A program made the translations under genes and the position numbers. From Panorpa germanica (Eukaryota; Arthropoda; Insecta; Mecoptera; Panorpidae): 64,000 nucleotides of DNA. The stretch is from NCBI GenBank assembly GCA_963678705.1, contig OY783203.1:25216535-25280534 (forward strand), given 5' to 3'. The number at the start of each line of letters is the position of its first letter. The stretch's first letter is position 1. The notes under the pieces were generated by a model. The model saw only the letters and a list, made by a program, of their open reading frames with translations. It had not been told where the DNA came from and made no database searches. Of the stretch, positions 9,361-20,850 are shown one piece after another.

Positions 9361-9788
9361 ATAAGAATTATTGTTATTTGACCTATTATTAAAGAACCTT
9401 GTGCGACAGTGAACTGTATAAAACTGTAAATACTTTGATATTTAAATAATGAATTATTTAAAGAGAAGTTAAATAATATGATTATTTAAGATTATAATTA
9501 AGAAATATGATATTAACATTTAAAATATAATAAATGAGATGATCACAAAATTAATTAAAATATTAGTTATATTGTTATGATGGACGTGAGTGTCTTGTTA
9601 CATGGAGTGAAATTAGATGTCAAAAATATTATTAAAAAAGAAATTCCATTACGATTGAAAAAAGTGTTCCGTAAGTTTTCGTGCTCACACATAAGAAACA
9701 AAAGAAAATTATGAAAAAAGAAAACGAATTATTTATTCTTTGTATTTCAAGTTGAGAATTATATTGCTCTTGATGTCACAACACCATA
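9361..9788. other. No feature seen
   Basis: AT-rich sequence without coding or repeat signal that I can support. Confidence 0.3.
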
Positions 9789-10383
9789 ACGGGCTTGTGT
9801 CCTATGTCTTAATTTCTATAAAAGTGTACTATATATTGGGTTACTAGAACCTCAAATGTCCAATTATTTTTTAATAACTCCTTATATGTTAAGAGATATT
9901 AACAATTAAAAAAGGCATTTTGTCTCTTTAATTATTAAAGGGATTCAACGTTGTACACATTCCAAGTGCATGTGACATCACAATCCTTGTGTAAGGTTAC
10001 CAACCTTAGAGCTCATAAATCTCTGCTATATGTATTTATATATCAAAATATCAAATATTATTTACAGCTATTTCAAAGAACAATCAAATTTCAATACTAT
10101 GTCTGCCTTAGCAGGGTTAAATAGAATAAAAACTTATTATTCTTTGATTTGACTTGATTATTTGACTACCAACAGCTACAGAACATTACCACAGCACTGA
10201 CCTACTCAACAAATAACTGACGTTAATTTCTAGCGCTAAAACTACAATTCAAACTTTTAATTGCTATATCTCCGTCAATATTTAGATGTTTAATAAAATA
10301 GACACGCCAATACACATTTATTAACATCAATTTCAATCAACAATTGAAAAATCGACCACTAAAAAATGAGGACACAAGCCCAT
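9789..10383. mobile_element. 600-bp MITE, copy 1 of 2
   Basis: It shares long, nearly identical stretches in the same orientation with 21633-22263. The termini are GGGCTTGTGTCCT on the left and AGGACACAAGCCC on the right, a perfect 13-bp inverted repeat. Relative to copy 2 it lacks a block of roughly 45 bp near 10232 and carries a small rearrangement near 9995. I found no convincing target duplication. It has no coding capacity, and the superfamily is unknown. Confidence 0.75.
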
Positions 10384-10838
10384 TAATACAATTTTTAAAT
10401 TGGTACCAGGGACCCGATACATAACTTTTCTATTATAATAAAACGCTCTTGGCGTGAGGACCATATTAATGACGTCACTGGATGGAGATCTGTTTGATGG
10501 ACTTAAGTGGCATGAGAACTTACTGCAACTGTAAGTTACAATTGTCTTGCATTGAAGTAAATTCACAGCCCTATCATATAAAGTCCGGTGTCGCTACTTG
10601 TTTCAATGCATGGCAATGTATGGTTATTTTATCATCACAGAGATATGTAGTGAGTCAAAATAATCTTTCATCAGTCCAAATACAGATATCAACTTGGTTT
10701 TTGTGTTAACAACGGAAGTAAATGTGCTCGTAAGTATCCAGCAATATGTATAAATTAACTTGTATAATTGCTTTGTTTGTGATACATATGTTGTAATAAA
10801 AACGTATTATTTCATTTCTACGTATACTTGTTAATATA
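10384..10838. other. No feature seen
   Basis: Short open frames on both strands overlap each other and none looks like protein. No repeat partner was found in this window. Confidence 0.3.
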
Positions 10839-10840
10839 TA

Positions 10841-10995
10841 GTTCAAATTACGAAAGTTCGGCGGTAACTTATGCTTAAAATAAGTTATACTGTACAACTC
10901 TACGATACAATAGAAAAATTAGTAGTATCGTAATATATACATCTCTTATAACCTCTTTTAAGCGTAGGTCACTATCGAACTCTCGTAATTTGAAC
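10841..10995. mobile_element. TA-flanked MITE, 155 bp, copy 1 of 2
   Basis: The termini GTTCAAATTACGAAAGTTCG and, read inward, GTTCAAATTACGAGAGTTCG extend as imperfect inverted repeats of about 50 bp, so the element is mostly palindromic. TA dinucleotides flank both ends (10839-10840, 10996-10997). A second copy lies at 50951-51160. TA targets fit a Tc1/mariner-type transposase, although the termini are not the usual CAGT. Confidence 0.8.
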
Positions 10996-11050
10996 TATAC
11001 CAATACTCTTGATTTTTCTGATCGTCAGTGACTTTCTTGTCCTGTAGGTT

Positions 11051-11310
11051 ACAACAACAACTAACAAGCACAAATGTTCACAAAAAACAAAACTGCGTGT
11101 TCAAACTAAGCGGACTTAAAAACAACAACAAACGTGTTTTCCTTTGATCTTTCCGACTCCAGATGGGAATGTGTTTTGGTTACTGTGGAACAGTTTTTAA
11201 AGACAAAAATGTTTTAAGAACTGTCTCTTTGGTGTAAAGATCGGTGTTTTTGTTCAGAATAACAGTTTCTGTTCGTGTTTTGTTGTTTTGTTTTTCTGGT
11301 GTGAAACCGG
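11051..11310 (+). mobile_element. MITE copy 2 (same family as 8899-9360)
   Basis: It starts at ACAACAACTAACAAGCACAA and runs through TTTTAAAGACAAAAATGTTT to GTGTGAAACCGG. It is uninterrupted where copy 1 carries the SINE, and so supplies the empty-site sequence. It ends at the inverted-terminus motif but lacks the left terminus seen at 35435. Immediately downstream, GGGCACCCTGTATA (11319-11332) resembles the CAGGGTG terminus family, with no partner end. Confidence 0.65.
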
Positions 11311-11370
11311 CTTTACATAAGGGCACCCTGTATATCGTATAAACTATTTAACACTTAGGGTTTCTTATAC

Positions 11371-11470
11371 ACCAACCCTAAACAATCTACATAGCACACA
11401 TTATTATATTACAATTAATACGCGATATAACCTAACTGTTGAAATCGCAGTATTATAATAAAAAAGAAAA
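11371..11470 (+). mobile_element. 3' end of the two-block SINE family
   Basis: The segment containing ATTATATTACAATTAATACG and GTTGAAATCGCAGTATTATA followed by an A-rich tail matches the 3' ends of 39793-40375 and 56872-57285. Only the tail is present. Confidence 0.6.
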
Positions 11471-11477
11471 AGGAACG

Positions 11478-11628
11478 GTTGTTTTTTCAACAGTCAGTTA
11501 ACTAATGTTTATTAGAAACCATGGTTGATTCTTTTGTATCTCAATTGTCATCTTTATTCGAGTCGAATATAACTGTAGGTAAACCAAGCAAAATACATAA
11601 CTGTAGTTTAACTGACTATTAAAAAAGG
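11478..11628. repeat. Short inverted-repeat element
   Basis: The left arm TTTTTTCAACAGTCAGTTAA and the right arm, read inward, TTTTTTAATAGTCAGTTAAA match over about 20 bp with two or three differences. It is probably a small MITE. No target duplication was identified. Confidence 0.45.
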
Positions 11629-12040
11629 AGTTTTAAACAAGATACTCCGTTTTTCTTCATGTCTGGATTACGTGTGAAATCGAAATTATGCGATTTTAAA
11701 AATCCATGCACTAAGAAGGAGGAAAAAGTGGAACACTTGACCCGTATAATAGAAAATGTTGTTTATACAATAATTCTGATCTTTACTTTTTACGTTGCAA
11801 CAGTGTGTAGCTCTGTAGCTGTGTAGCTATGTAGTGTTCAATATCCTACAATTTTACATCGTTGTCTTCGAGAGCACTTGACTCAGAACTGAAGTTTAAT
11901 TTTCCTACCCAGTATTGCATATACTCCGAACCGTATGAGCTGAATCTGTGAGAGGAGATGCGGAGGAACATTTGAGTTGAATGCGAATTGCGTCGCGCTT
12001 ACGATACATATTCAATAAACGGATTTATTATACGAACAAA
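11629..12040. other. No feature seen
   Basis: Nothing recognisable apart from a short TGTAGCT duplication near 11810-11832. Confidence 0.3.
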
Positions 12041-12230
12041 GGTCTATACGCACACATCAGTGCCACGTGACGTGATCAGTGTCGTGTCGCTTTTAAGTAG
12101 GAGAAATACTGACATAACTGAACATCACTGACTCTGACAAGTACGAATAGCTTCGTACAAAATGCAATATCAGTTTTCACTTACACTGAACGGCACGGCA
12201 CTGCGCGGCACTGATGTGTGTGCAGAGACC
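12041..12230. mobile_element. Short MITE, 190 bp
   Basis: The left end GGTCTATACGCACACATCAG and, read inward from the right, GGTCTCTGCACACACATCAG match at 17 of 20 positions and continue into TGCC. The right inner side is rich in GGCACGGCAC. No target duplication is clear, although TTA follows on the right. No coding capacity. Confidence 0.6.
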
Positions 12231-12541
12231 TTAAATCTACTTGTGCACTGATATATCCGTATGAGCAGATGTAGTAAAGCCATTCACTATGTTATTATTT
12301 GTTGTTATCCGTTGTACGATTGTTTGATATTCTATTTTTACTGTAACATACTCGTATATTCTGCTGGAACACCAGTGCTACGAATGTAGACTTCTTTAAC
12401 GGATTAACGGATTGTGTCTAGTTTTTCATTTTGACTGATTGGTTCAAAAATTATCATGCATTAGCTATATGCCAGTACCAAACGATGCTACGAACACCGA
12501 ATTCCATTGGACGCATCGTATTGTCTATGCTGGAACTCGCA
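12231..12541. other. No feature seen
   Basis: AT-rich sequence without recognisable genes or repeats. Confidence 0.3.
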
Positions 12542-12913
12542 GGATGTCCGCACATGAAGCGACTGATTGCAAAACTTAGCCCCGAATCTGCCTGAACCGA
12601 ATGAGAATGGAACTGTGTTGTTTGTGAGAGAATGCACGTGTATACGAGTGCGAGAAAACACACGGCACGAACGAAACTATACTGGTCTTGAGTGACTATG
12701 TTTCTCGGCCGCAGTGCATGCTTGGTTGCATGCTTTTCATGGTGATATCATGAGCAGATATATGCACAAATACTATTCAAAAGTATTTTAATACATACAT
12801 ACATACAAATACGACACAATAAAATCCCCTATTATGCTATTGTTAAAAATTCTATAGAGTCACGAAACACGGGTCGACTAGTTTGTAATTAGTCGACTCG
12901 TTTGCGGAGGTCC
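12542..12913. mobile_element. Harbinger-like MITE, inverted copy
   Basis: This is an inverted relative of 5828-6265. It reads in from TGTCCGCACATGAAGCGACT, through GAATCTGCCTGAACCGAATG and the conserved ATGCACGTGTATACGAGTG region, to GACTCGTTTGCGGAGGTCC followed by TAA. The ends are diverged and no clean target duplication is visible on the left. It is probably older than the 5828 copy. Confidence 0.6.
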
Positions 12914-13307
12914 TAAATGTGTCCAATGTCATGTGTCCAACGTTCACGTTAAAAGAAATTCGGCCTGCTGTCAGTGTTTTGACCAGCGTTAATAGGAATT
13001 TTTCTACCCCCACCACGCACTTGATCCACATGTCATGCACTGCTGCACGAATCGTCCAACAGGTTTTATACTTGAAGTTTTATTTATTTACTTGAAAGTT
13101 TTTGTTAAACATTGTCAGTGTCAATAATATCAACAAATTAATAAAATAAATAACTCATTCGGATAAAACATTCATTCCGTCGTGTAGTAGAAAACTTGCC
13201 ATGTCAATCTTCCAATATTTGACTCACACGTTGAAAGCAAATATTTGAATCAAACGTTCACTGTATCGTTTGGTACCGCCTTTAGCAGAAGCGGGTTGTG
13301 TATTATA
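12914..13307. other. No feature seen
   Basis: No gene, RNA or repeat was recognised. A minus-strand open frame near 12852-13040 overlaps the MITE end and is not convincing. Confidence 0.3.
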
Positions 13308-13626
13308 GAGTAAGATCACAGAATACTAGACCTGAATTTTGAGAATAACCAAAAATAATTTTGAACATTTTGACCCAAAGAGTCAAAAAGAGTCTTCCTT
13401 TTAGAGTCCCCGAGAGGGGTCTGGCAATACTGAATGTTCGTTTGTAACAATATTCTATAAAATTTATACGATATAAAAACCAGCCATCATACTTTCACGT
13501 GAGGTTTCTATGTACCTTTTGCACCTAGTACCTGTAAAAGAGTCCCGCTTTCAATCTAACAAGTATTTATTATCAAAAGTCAAGCTTTGTTAAAACGACG
13601 TAGGTCTGGGTTCGGAGATCTTACTC
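13308..13626. mobile_element. TA-flanked MITE, 319 bp
   Basis: The termini are GAGTAAGATC on the left and GATCTTACTC on the right, an exact 10-bp inverted repeat that continues imperfectly to AGACCT. TA flanks both ends (13306-13307, 13627-13628). A rearranged relative lies at 34955-35290, sharing TACCTTTTGCACCT, TTTATTATCAAAA and the CGTTTTAACAAAGCTT block. It is non-coding and probably Tc1/mariner-type by target. Confidence 0.65.
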
Positions 13627-13933
13627 TACCAGCACTCAAATATATATTAAAATAAAAACTGATGGTCTTATTGCGATGTGTACATATAAATAATTTTTTT
13701 TTTCTTCAATAATTAATTTAACTTAACAAAGTTTACGCCTCCCGATTGAAACACTTTGTGCTTTGTTCCTTGTTCCTTGTTTTCTACGTATATTTGACGC
13801 GTAATCAATTTGGTTTATTAACCTACCCTACGTAAAATGAAATGTACCATGTTCACCATACTTACTATTGGATGTGGTTATAGCAGTCGTGTGCCAACAG
13901 CCTTCCCATTCCTTTCCATGCCGCGTAGTGTTA
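13627..13933. other. No feature seen
   Basis: AT-rich DNA, with a short TTGTTCCTTGTTCCTTG tandem near 13763-13780. Confidence 0.3.
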
Positions 13934-14332
13934 GGGCTATACACCACTGAGGAATAATTTCACGCGTTTTTTCCACTGGGTTTTAATTCTGTATACTAAA
14001 ATTTACTTAGCACACACTGCGGATAAATTCATCTGTGTTTATATGCAGTACTTTAACTTTAGAAGTGCAAGTACTGTTTTTATACTGTTCCATAGAGATA
14101 CGCCGACAACAGAGCGGAATTCATTCTGTAGTGCGTCCTCATTCAATTATATGTTTTACAAAAAAAGAAGATAACGATGAAACCTCTCTCTGTTGCGTTG
14201 CATTCTGTAGAAATCTACTTTTTTTCCGCGTAGAATTAAAACCGGTAGTGTGTGCATGTTCATATGATGCCATGTATTACAGGATTCGCGTTTTTCTTCT
14301 ACGCGGAAATTTTTCTCAGTGGGGTCTAGCCC
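13934..14332. mobile_element. Harbinger-like MITE, 399 bp, TTA target duplication
   Basis: The left end is GGGCTATACACCACTGAGGA and the right end, read inward, GGGCTAGACCCCACTGAGAA, matching at 16 of 20 positions and continuing into an AATTTC...CGCG block. TTA lies on both sides (13931-13933, 14333-14335). The overlapping plus-strand frame (14035-14367) runs through the element and out of it, so it is not a gene. Termini of the same kind occur at 1957-2220 and 28725-28838. Confidence 0.75.
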
Positions 14333-14335
14333 TTA

Positions 14336-15457
14336 TGTGTATGTATATTAAACTGATCCGAAAGTAGGGATTTGCTCTCTAGGGGCTGTGAAATGTTATT
14401 AGGACTTCTCAAAGAAAGTTTAAAGAAGTAATAATGTCATAGTACGGCAGAGTGCGGAGGGTGGTTACGAATATAGCACCAGGCACGCATCTTTTTTGTC
14501 AACAAGAGATGTCCTTCAAACTTTGTGAAAGGAAGTTCACGTCGCATACGTTCAATGAATTGTAACTATCATCTCTCTATTATGTTTGTAATGTTCCACT
14601 TTAAAATGGAAAATTCATAAGAACGTATATATATAAAGTGTCTCAAAAGTAGCACGTCACACTGACACCGAAGGTAGACCTGCCTCAGACGCATCGAATA
14701 AGCCTAACATGACCTCAGTAAAAATCGTATGGTTTTCGAGATATCGTCAGATTAAAGTTTTTTTTTTAAATTCTCCATTTTTTAACATTGTTTTCTTTAT
14801 TCTGTATTTTGTAACATTGTTTGCGTTATTTTGTCCATGACTAATATAAAATACAAAAATTTTCAGGTTTAATCTTGACTTACATCCTCAGCTAGAACAT
14901 TAAATTCGTCTTCGACCAGGTGTCGTAAAAAAAAAAAAAAATAATAAGAAAAACTAGACATGAAATGAGCAAATTATTTTAAAAACTTGCTTATGTTATG
15001 CCGATTGAGGAATGGTATGGTACTTGTATCTAAAACTAATTATTAAGTAAAAGGAAAGGTTTTTGTTAAGTAAAATGAACAAGTCTTTTATTGATAATGT
15101 TGAAATGTTTTGATAAAGCTTCAAAGAAAATTAAAAGCATGTTTGACTTTAAGTGATTATTTTAAAAAAGCTTAAACTTAATCTACATTAAGTGCTCAAA
15201 TTGCTCTTGCTCAAACTCCTATGCACAAGTGATATCTCTTGATGAAATTTTGCCAAAACGCATTATATTTTGACACAAGATTATTCAAAAATGGGGAGAA
15301 AACCTAAACTTCTTTAATAAAGTCTTGTGGAGCGACAAATTGGCCAGGAAAAGGGAGGAATTTAATCCTCTGTACCAGTGCCTCTCGCTTCTGTAAACAA
15401 GTCAGTATAGCCGTAGTCTTCGTTCTCATTATAGTTATTTTTTTGTTTCGCCAGAAA
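14336..15457. other. Decayed transposon-like sequence, unclassified
   Basis: At 14637 GTGTCTCAAAAGTAGCACGT resembles the internal start of elements with GGGTGTC termini, and 14737-14757 (TTTTCGAGATATCGTCAGATT) is a motif common in insect repeats. No closed element could be delimited. The 5' part of the mariner element downstream may begin in this stretch. Confidence 0.3.
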
Positions 15458-15875
15458 ATGTTAAGTGTAACAATAGAGTATCGAATTGTTGTAAAATTTT
15501 ACATGAAACTTATAATTTATTGAAAGAAGTGTATGATAATGAAGGTTAATTGCGTGCACGTGTTTTTTAATTGGTTTAAGTGTTTTCAAGATGGCCGACA
15601 TGATGTTCAAGATGATTCACGCACGGGTCGGCTTTTCATGTCAAAAACGCCAATATTGAAAAAATGTAATCTGATTTGATCTGACCGCCAGTTAAGTATT
15701 CCTGCGATTGCTGAAACTGTAGGAATTGATAAGGAATTCGTACGAAAAATTTTACATAACAATTTTAACATGCACAAAGTGAGTGTCAAAATTGTGCCTA
15801 AAATTCTCACGTTTGAACAAAAAGAAGCTCGCAAAAATGCGAGAAAACATTCGCCTTGTTTACCGGATGTTGCTG
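15458..15875 (+). pseudogene. mariner transposase N-terminal fragment, decayed
   Basis: From the ATG at 15458 the translation begins MLSVTIEYRIVVKF, matching the start of mariner transposases. After a frameshift it continues as VFNWFKCFQDGRHDVQDDSR, then TGRLFMSKT, then QLSIPAIAETVGIDKEFVRK and NFNMHKVSVKIVPKILTFEQ. These are the paired helix-turn-helix DNA-binding domains that bind terminal repeats. An in-frame TGA near 15677 and at least one frameshift show that it is dead. The catalytic DDD domain is missing and the sequence breaks off into (TAA)n repeats after about 15875. No terminal repeats were found. Confidence 0.8.
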
Positions 15876-16668
15876 ATTATTTATTATTATAATATTAATA
15901 ATAATAATAAAAAAAAATTTTTTCGTTATATTTAGAATTTTAAAATCATCGAGCACACCAAATTGCATCATGGTTTTCCATTTAGTTTCGTTTGTATGAA
16001 ATGTTATTCATGCAGAAAATTCATTGCTGCACGTTTTCCATGACCATGAACATGAACATGACTTGCTATACATTAAAAGCAAATCCTATTTAAATAGCTT
16101 AATGGCTTATTGGCTAAGTATTATTCATTAATGGAAACATCCTAATTAGTGGTGTACTATTCATTAACTGTGAATTATATTTGGATTACACAATCCATAA
16201 TTTAGCAATGAGTATAGATTATTAGTTTAGGACATTATCGACATAAAATAAGTCATGTTTTTTTTGTACGGGCGTTATTTTGTTTTGGTTTAGCTTATTT
16301 TAGGAATGAATATTTGTTTAAGCTGTTGTGTTATTCTTGGCTTAGCGTAATCAGGGGAACAAGGTTGGCATTCAGCATCGCCAAAGTTTATACCGTATAC
16401 ACAATAAAGTTATCCATATCTATGAGTATGCTTCAAATAATATCCCTGAAATCTGCGTCGATGTGAAATCGATTTTAGTTCGCAAAGTTTCCGCGTGTAT
16501 GTTATACGTGAATACGTCAACTCACTGAATATTTGTTCTAACTTGCAGAGCCATTTTTAATTTGGTCTATAACTCTCTATACAATATTAAAGCGTCCTGC
16601 TTGCGTTACATTATTTTTGTGATACGCAAATATTATTCATACATAATATATGTATTTACACACAGCGT
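15876..16668. other. No feature seen
   Basis: It begins with a (TAA)n stretch at 15880-15912, then ordinary AT-rich sequence. Confidence 0.3.
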
Positions 16669-16712
16669 TAGCCGAGGGCTACTCCCACGCTGAACCTCGG
16701 TTAACGTCGGTG
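16669..16712. repeat. Short hairpin
   Basis: CGTTAGCCGAGG pairs with CCTCGGTTAACG (11 of 12 plus one G-U type pair) across a loop of about 20 nt. It is G/C-richer than its surroundings. It could be a structural RNA element or a chance palindrome, and no function is claimed. Confidence 0.35.
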
Positions 16713-17275
16713 AAGCGTTGTTAGCGCTTAAAGTTCTGCGCTTTCTTCGAATATCAGTACAGCGGTTCAGAAATATCTATTCAATTTTCAGGGTCTGGAT
16801 AAATAAAAAATTGCTAGAACATGCACCATTTATTTCTTTTTCTTTTAAAATGCATAATATTTGTCGCTAGTAGCTTACTAATTCAATTTCACGTGAATAT
16901 GTTAACCCGCTAAACATAAATATAAATTTACAAAAAATATCTTCTATATTATTTACGTTAGTTGTACATAATATTACGTATAAATACCAAAATAGGGTAG
17001 CACACTGCACCCTAATTGCTCACATTGCTTCAATTTAAAAATAAATCTTAGGTAGACACGACTTAATATTTCTTTCTATTTCCGCTAAAATATTTAAAAC
17101 TTATTTAATAATTATTCAAAAATGTATATATAATATAAATGACTTAAATGCTCTTACTTTGATGTTTCACTACTTAAATCAAAAGTTTAATTATAATGCT
17201 ATAAACAGCCTGTCACAGATCTTTAATTAAGATAATTTGCCATAAGCCTAAATCATGACTTTATTTTGATTGCAG
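16713..17275. other. No feature seen
   Basis: AT-rich sequence leading up to a splice-acceptor-like site at 17274-17275. Confidence 0.3.
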
Positions 17276-17435
17276 CTGAAACAAATAATAATAATCCCCA
17301 AGGGCCATGAATCTGCCACCACAGCAACGGGCCACTGCCACCTCAACACCCTCCCCCCACCCACCACCCTCACCTTCCCCAACACCAGGACACGGCCACG
17401 GCGGTAACCTTTCGACTCTTGTAAATAATAAATAA
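17276..17435 (+). CDS. Possible short proline-rich first coding exon
   Basis: A C-rich island in AT-rich DNA. A plausible 3' splice site (pyrimidine-rich ...TTTTGATTGCAG, with CTAAATC as a branch-like motif) ends at 17275. After 31 nt, with in-frame TAA stops just upstream, an ATG at 17307 in acceptable context opens 42 codons beginning MNLPPQQRATATSTPSPHPP and ending GGNLSTLVNNK before TAA at 17433. Candidate donors inside are GGCG|GTAACC (GT at 17403) and CTT|GTAAAT (GT at 17421). The composition (Pro, Ser, Thr, Gly/His) resembles disordered N-termini, but no family is recognised. It could equally be a C-rich regulatory element. Confidence 0.3.
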
Positions 17436-18445
17436 ATGGTTTTGTACACATTTGTAAACCTTTTCTCTCAGGGACAAACACAGTACGAGTATACTCGAAT
17501 TTACGAGTATTTGCGGACACTGGTATTAAAGTATTACGCATTTTTTATAAACACATTTTGGTGTGTTTTTAAACTTCTCAAACTTCTGCGAGTGACGTTG
17601 TAAACTTTCTCTCAACTTCCAGATTCCTGAAATTGTGTAGGTGTAAAATTGCTGAATTTTTATGAAATTTTCTTTATTTTCTCAGCTAAGTGATAACTAT
17701 ACTTTTTATAGTTCATGTGCCCTTCATCTATAATTTGATTTCTTCTGGTCCATCTGAAATGTGTGTCAAATAATCCCCAACGTTTTCAATACTCTTTGTC
17801 CCCCAGGGGCTATCGTTCCGAAAGCACGTCGAATGCCTGCCAAGGCCAAGTGCTAACAGGGGGGTGAGGGGCACCTACGTCCACGTGATCTACGGGATTA
17901 CATATTATCTTTGGAGATCATATTATATTTATTTTGTTATATTTTGGAGAGGATTTGCATCGGCTTCATCAGTGTCACCTTCTGTTGTTGACCTATATTC
18001 TTGATGAATTGAATCAACGTCCGAAAAAGTAAACTTAATTATGCTTAAATTTACCAAGTTATTTCTCGTACTATATTTCGTGAGCTGTGATCAGTGACAC
18101 ACATTTTTTGGTCTTCCTTTATTATCTGATGACATCATTTTTTTAAATGGTCTCATCGTTTATGAAACCTTCACATTCCTAGAATGCGACATTATATCCA
18201 CTACACTTAATATCCATTAAATTCATGATCCCTAGACCAATTTATTGTTTCCTTCTTTACTTTGATTATGGTTTTTTTAAATCGATGAATGTCGTAGATT
18301 ACTTTTATGCTATATAACTTAACACAACGTATTTTAACATTACTTATATTCGTACTACGATTTCATAAATTCATACACCTTGTATACTATTACTCTTATA
18401 AGAGTATGACCCAACATACATTTTTGACATTAATACTTACAACTA
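17436..18445. other. No feature seen
   Basis: Minus-strand open frames at 17248-17541 are shadows of the C-rich island. A block around 17807-17890 is G/C-richer (CCCCCAGGGGCTATCG ... GGGGGGTGAGGGGC) without a recognised function. Confidence 0.3.
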
Positions 18446-19032
18446 CAGTGATACTTCGGGTTACAAACTTTTCAAATTACGAACACAATTTCTGAAAAAA
18501 ATTTGACTTGAGTTGCGTACAATGCTTCGGCGTACGAACTTCCAAACATGGCTTTAACGCATTCAGCGTTGCTGAAATATCGCTTTAGCACCACTGCGAT
18601 ATATGTAGTACGTAGTAATTTTTATAAAAAACACTTTTTGTGTTAACTCTCATTAGGTCTCACAAGAAGGTGAAGAGTGCTATGACAGTGGTCAAAAGAA
18701 GCCTAAGTGTATTATTACAGTAGAAACGTAGAGGAAATAATAATTAAATATGAGAATAAGAATAAGTACAATTGATGTGGCTAAAGGAGTGACTAGATCC
18801 GAAGCAAAGATCCGAAGTATTAGAATAAGTAGAAAAATTATTGTTATTTTGGATTAATGAAAGTTAATGATGTTAGCGAGGCCCTAATATGTGAAAAGGG
18901 GGTTTCTTTTGCGCGGTGATTTAGTGGCGGAAACTGGGGTGGATGAACAGATTAATTGAACTTACATTACTTTCAAGTTCACGTTTCGAGTTACGAACGT
19001 ACGAATTAATTTCGTAGCCAGAGGTACCCCTA
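18446..19032. mobile_element. pogo-like non-autonomous element, 587 bp
   Basis: The left end CAGTGATACTTCGGGTTAC (a variant of CAGTGGTACCTCGGGTTAC) is preceded by TA. The right end ...TTTCGTAGCCAGAGGTACC is followed by CCTA and TA. The subterminal blocks CAAATTACGAAC and CGAGTTACGAACG repeat the family theme. Mismatches at both ends mark it as older than the clean 157-bp copy at 44400-44556. No transposase frame is readable. Pogo/Tigger affinity is inferred from TA targets and termini. Confidence 0.6.
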
Positions 19033-20539
19033 TATATGCATCCGGCCTAGTTTTGTTTCTATATGTATGTATATAACAAAAATTGTTTTTAACAAAGCAA
19101 TGTCGGAACCTAGGTTCTACGCCTAAGGGTTGTCCAGGTCTGATTATATTTATAGATATTCAGAAATGAGTGCTAATATTGATCAGCCGATATTTAGTTA
19201 TTCAACAAATTAGACACGATTTTTTTTTTTTAATATTTATTTTTGTGTGCATCAACTATTGGTAGTTATTAGCATTTTTAAATCAATATTACATTTTTAT
19301 ATACAAGGTACTATTTTTTATTCCATTATAATGAGAAAAGTGTAAGTGTATACTATAAACGAGCGCTGGATGATAAACGTTCGTGGAGTAGTTGGTTCGT
19401 TGGTTTTGGACAATTTGGCACAATTTGACTCCCATTTCCATTTTTTTGAATAAAATCAATGTTTAAATTTCCTTTTTCGTTGAATTCAATTAACCAAGAA
19501 GAAATACTACTAATAAATAATAAATTTATCTATTTTTTCTATACTATTATTGTTTTATTGCCTTGTTAACGTAAATGATGAAACCGTCGTGAAATTTGGA
19601 GGGTCGATACAAATAGAAAAAATACATAATGCCTCAAAATTTTAGAGATCTAGGGTTCCTAGTCTTCTTTTTATACATGATTAAAAATAGTCATTTTCCA
19701 TACAAATCATAATTTTTAGCTCAATTTCACCACATAATATAACTTTTAACTATGAAAAAATGGTGACACGGCATTAAAAAACTAGGTGTATATAAAAGAA
19801 TCTTTTCTGTAACTATTGCAAAAAGAAAATTATCAAAAGGATACCTGTATACGAAAATATTTAAATAAAAGCAGTAAGAAACAGTAAGTGTAGGTTATAG
19901 CCGGCAACGTTGCAAATCCCAATTTGAGCGGGAAATTCAAAATCCTAATAAATATTTTATCAAATATAACAATTTATTTGTCAAAGAATCAAATCACGCA
20001 TGCGTCAACACACTTAAATTTACAGCGTTGCCAATTTTATTATTCCTTTTTCAAAATATTTAATTTGAATTTAAATTGAATTAATATAAATTTGATATTA
20101 ATTATAGGTAATTTTTTATTTATTTAACTATTATATGCATAAAAAAATCATTTTAACTAGCAAATAGCAGTTTAATAGGGAATTGAAAAATTCATTTTCA
20201 AAGATACAGTCCCAATATTTGCTCGTCCGTCATGTACTTCGTATTTTGCATTTTGTATTACCGAGAGATAAACTTTTTGCATTGACGGTACGTCCTGTAC
20301 CTCCTTAAGTACTGTTAACCATACCTATTTTATAAGAGTTTCTCCAATATTTATGTTTTTGTTTCGTTTTATGCAACTATAACCCACAATACTCTCAAAT
20401 GTTTATGAAGTGGTGTCTGGTCCAATTTTGGTCGCGTTTGTCCCATATGAAACGTATTTCCGTGTTGAATGACACCAAGTATATCAATAATATCAATTTA
20501 ATAAAAAAGAAATCTCGAAATATAGCATAGTTTTATAAG
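19033..20539. other. No feature seen
   Basis: AT-rich. Two GGCAACG-type blocks (about 19903 and, inverted, 20024) might be ends of a degraded element, but the inverted match is short. Confidence 0.3.
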
Positions 20540-20850
20540 ATGGTGTCATTGGGTGTCAGTTGTCAGCATCTGGTGGCGTCTTGCGTGACCCATAGAATGG
20601 ACGGAAGGGACGGAAGGATGACCAATGGCCAAGGAAAGGGAGTAGGAGATGCTGCGGTACGTGCAATGTAGTTCTGTTGTTGATCAAGGCCTTTGGTCAC
20701 GTACCGGCGGGTGCAGGAGTGTATTGCAGTTCAAGTCAAACGTAATTGAAAGAAGTCGGACTCGGACTCGAACTCGTCTCGGACACATTGGATCAATGAC
20801 AAATTTGTTATCTGATTTGTTGAGATATTCGAAACTTCACGGATAACATT
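20540..20850. other. Locally GC-richer island, function unknown
   Basis: It contains TGGGTGTCAGTTGTCAGC near 20549 (with an insect-initiator-like TCAGTT), repeated GGACGGAAGG motifs, and a CGGACTCGGACTCGAACTCG stretch. The plus frame at 20649-20846 is not recognisable as protein. It might be a promoter or a decayed repeat. Confidence 0.25.

Noticed and set aside
14035-14367. 110-codon plus frame
   Set aside because: It lies inside and runs out of the Harbinger-like MITE 13934-14332. It has no domain, and its codons follow the MITE termini.
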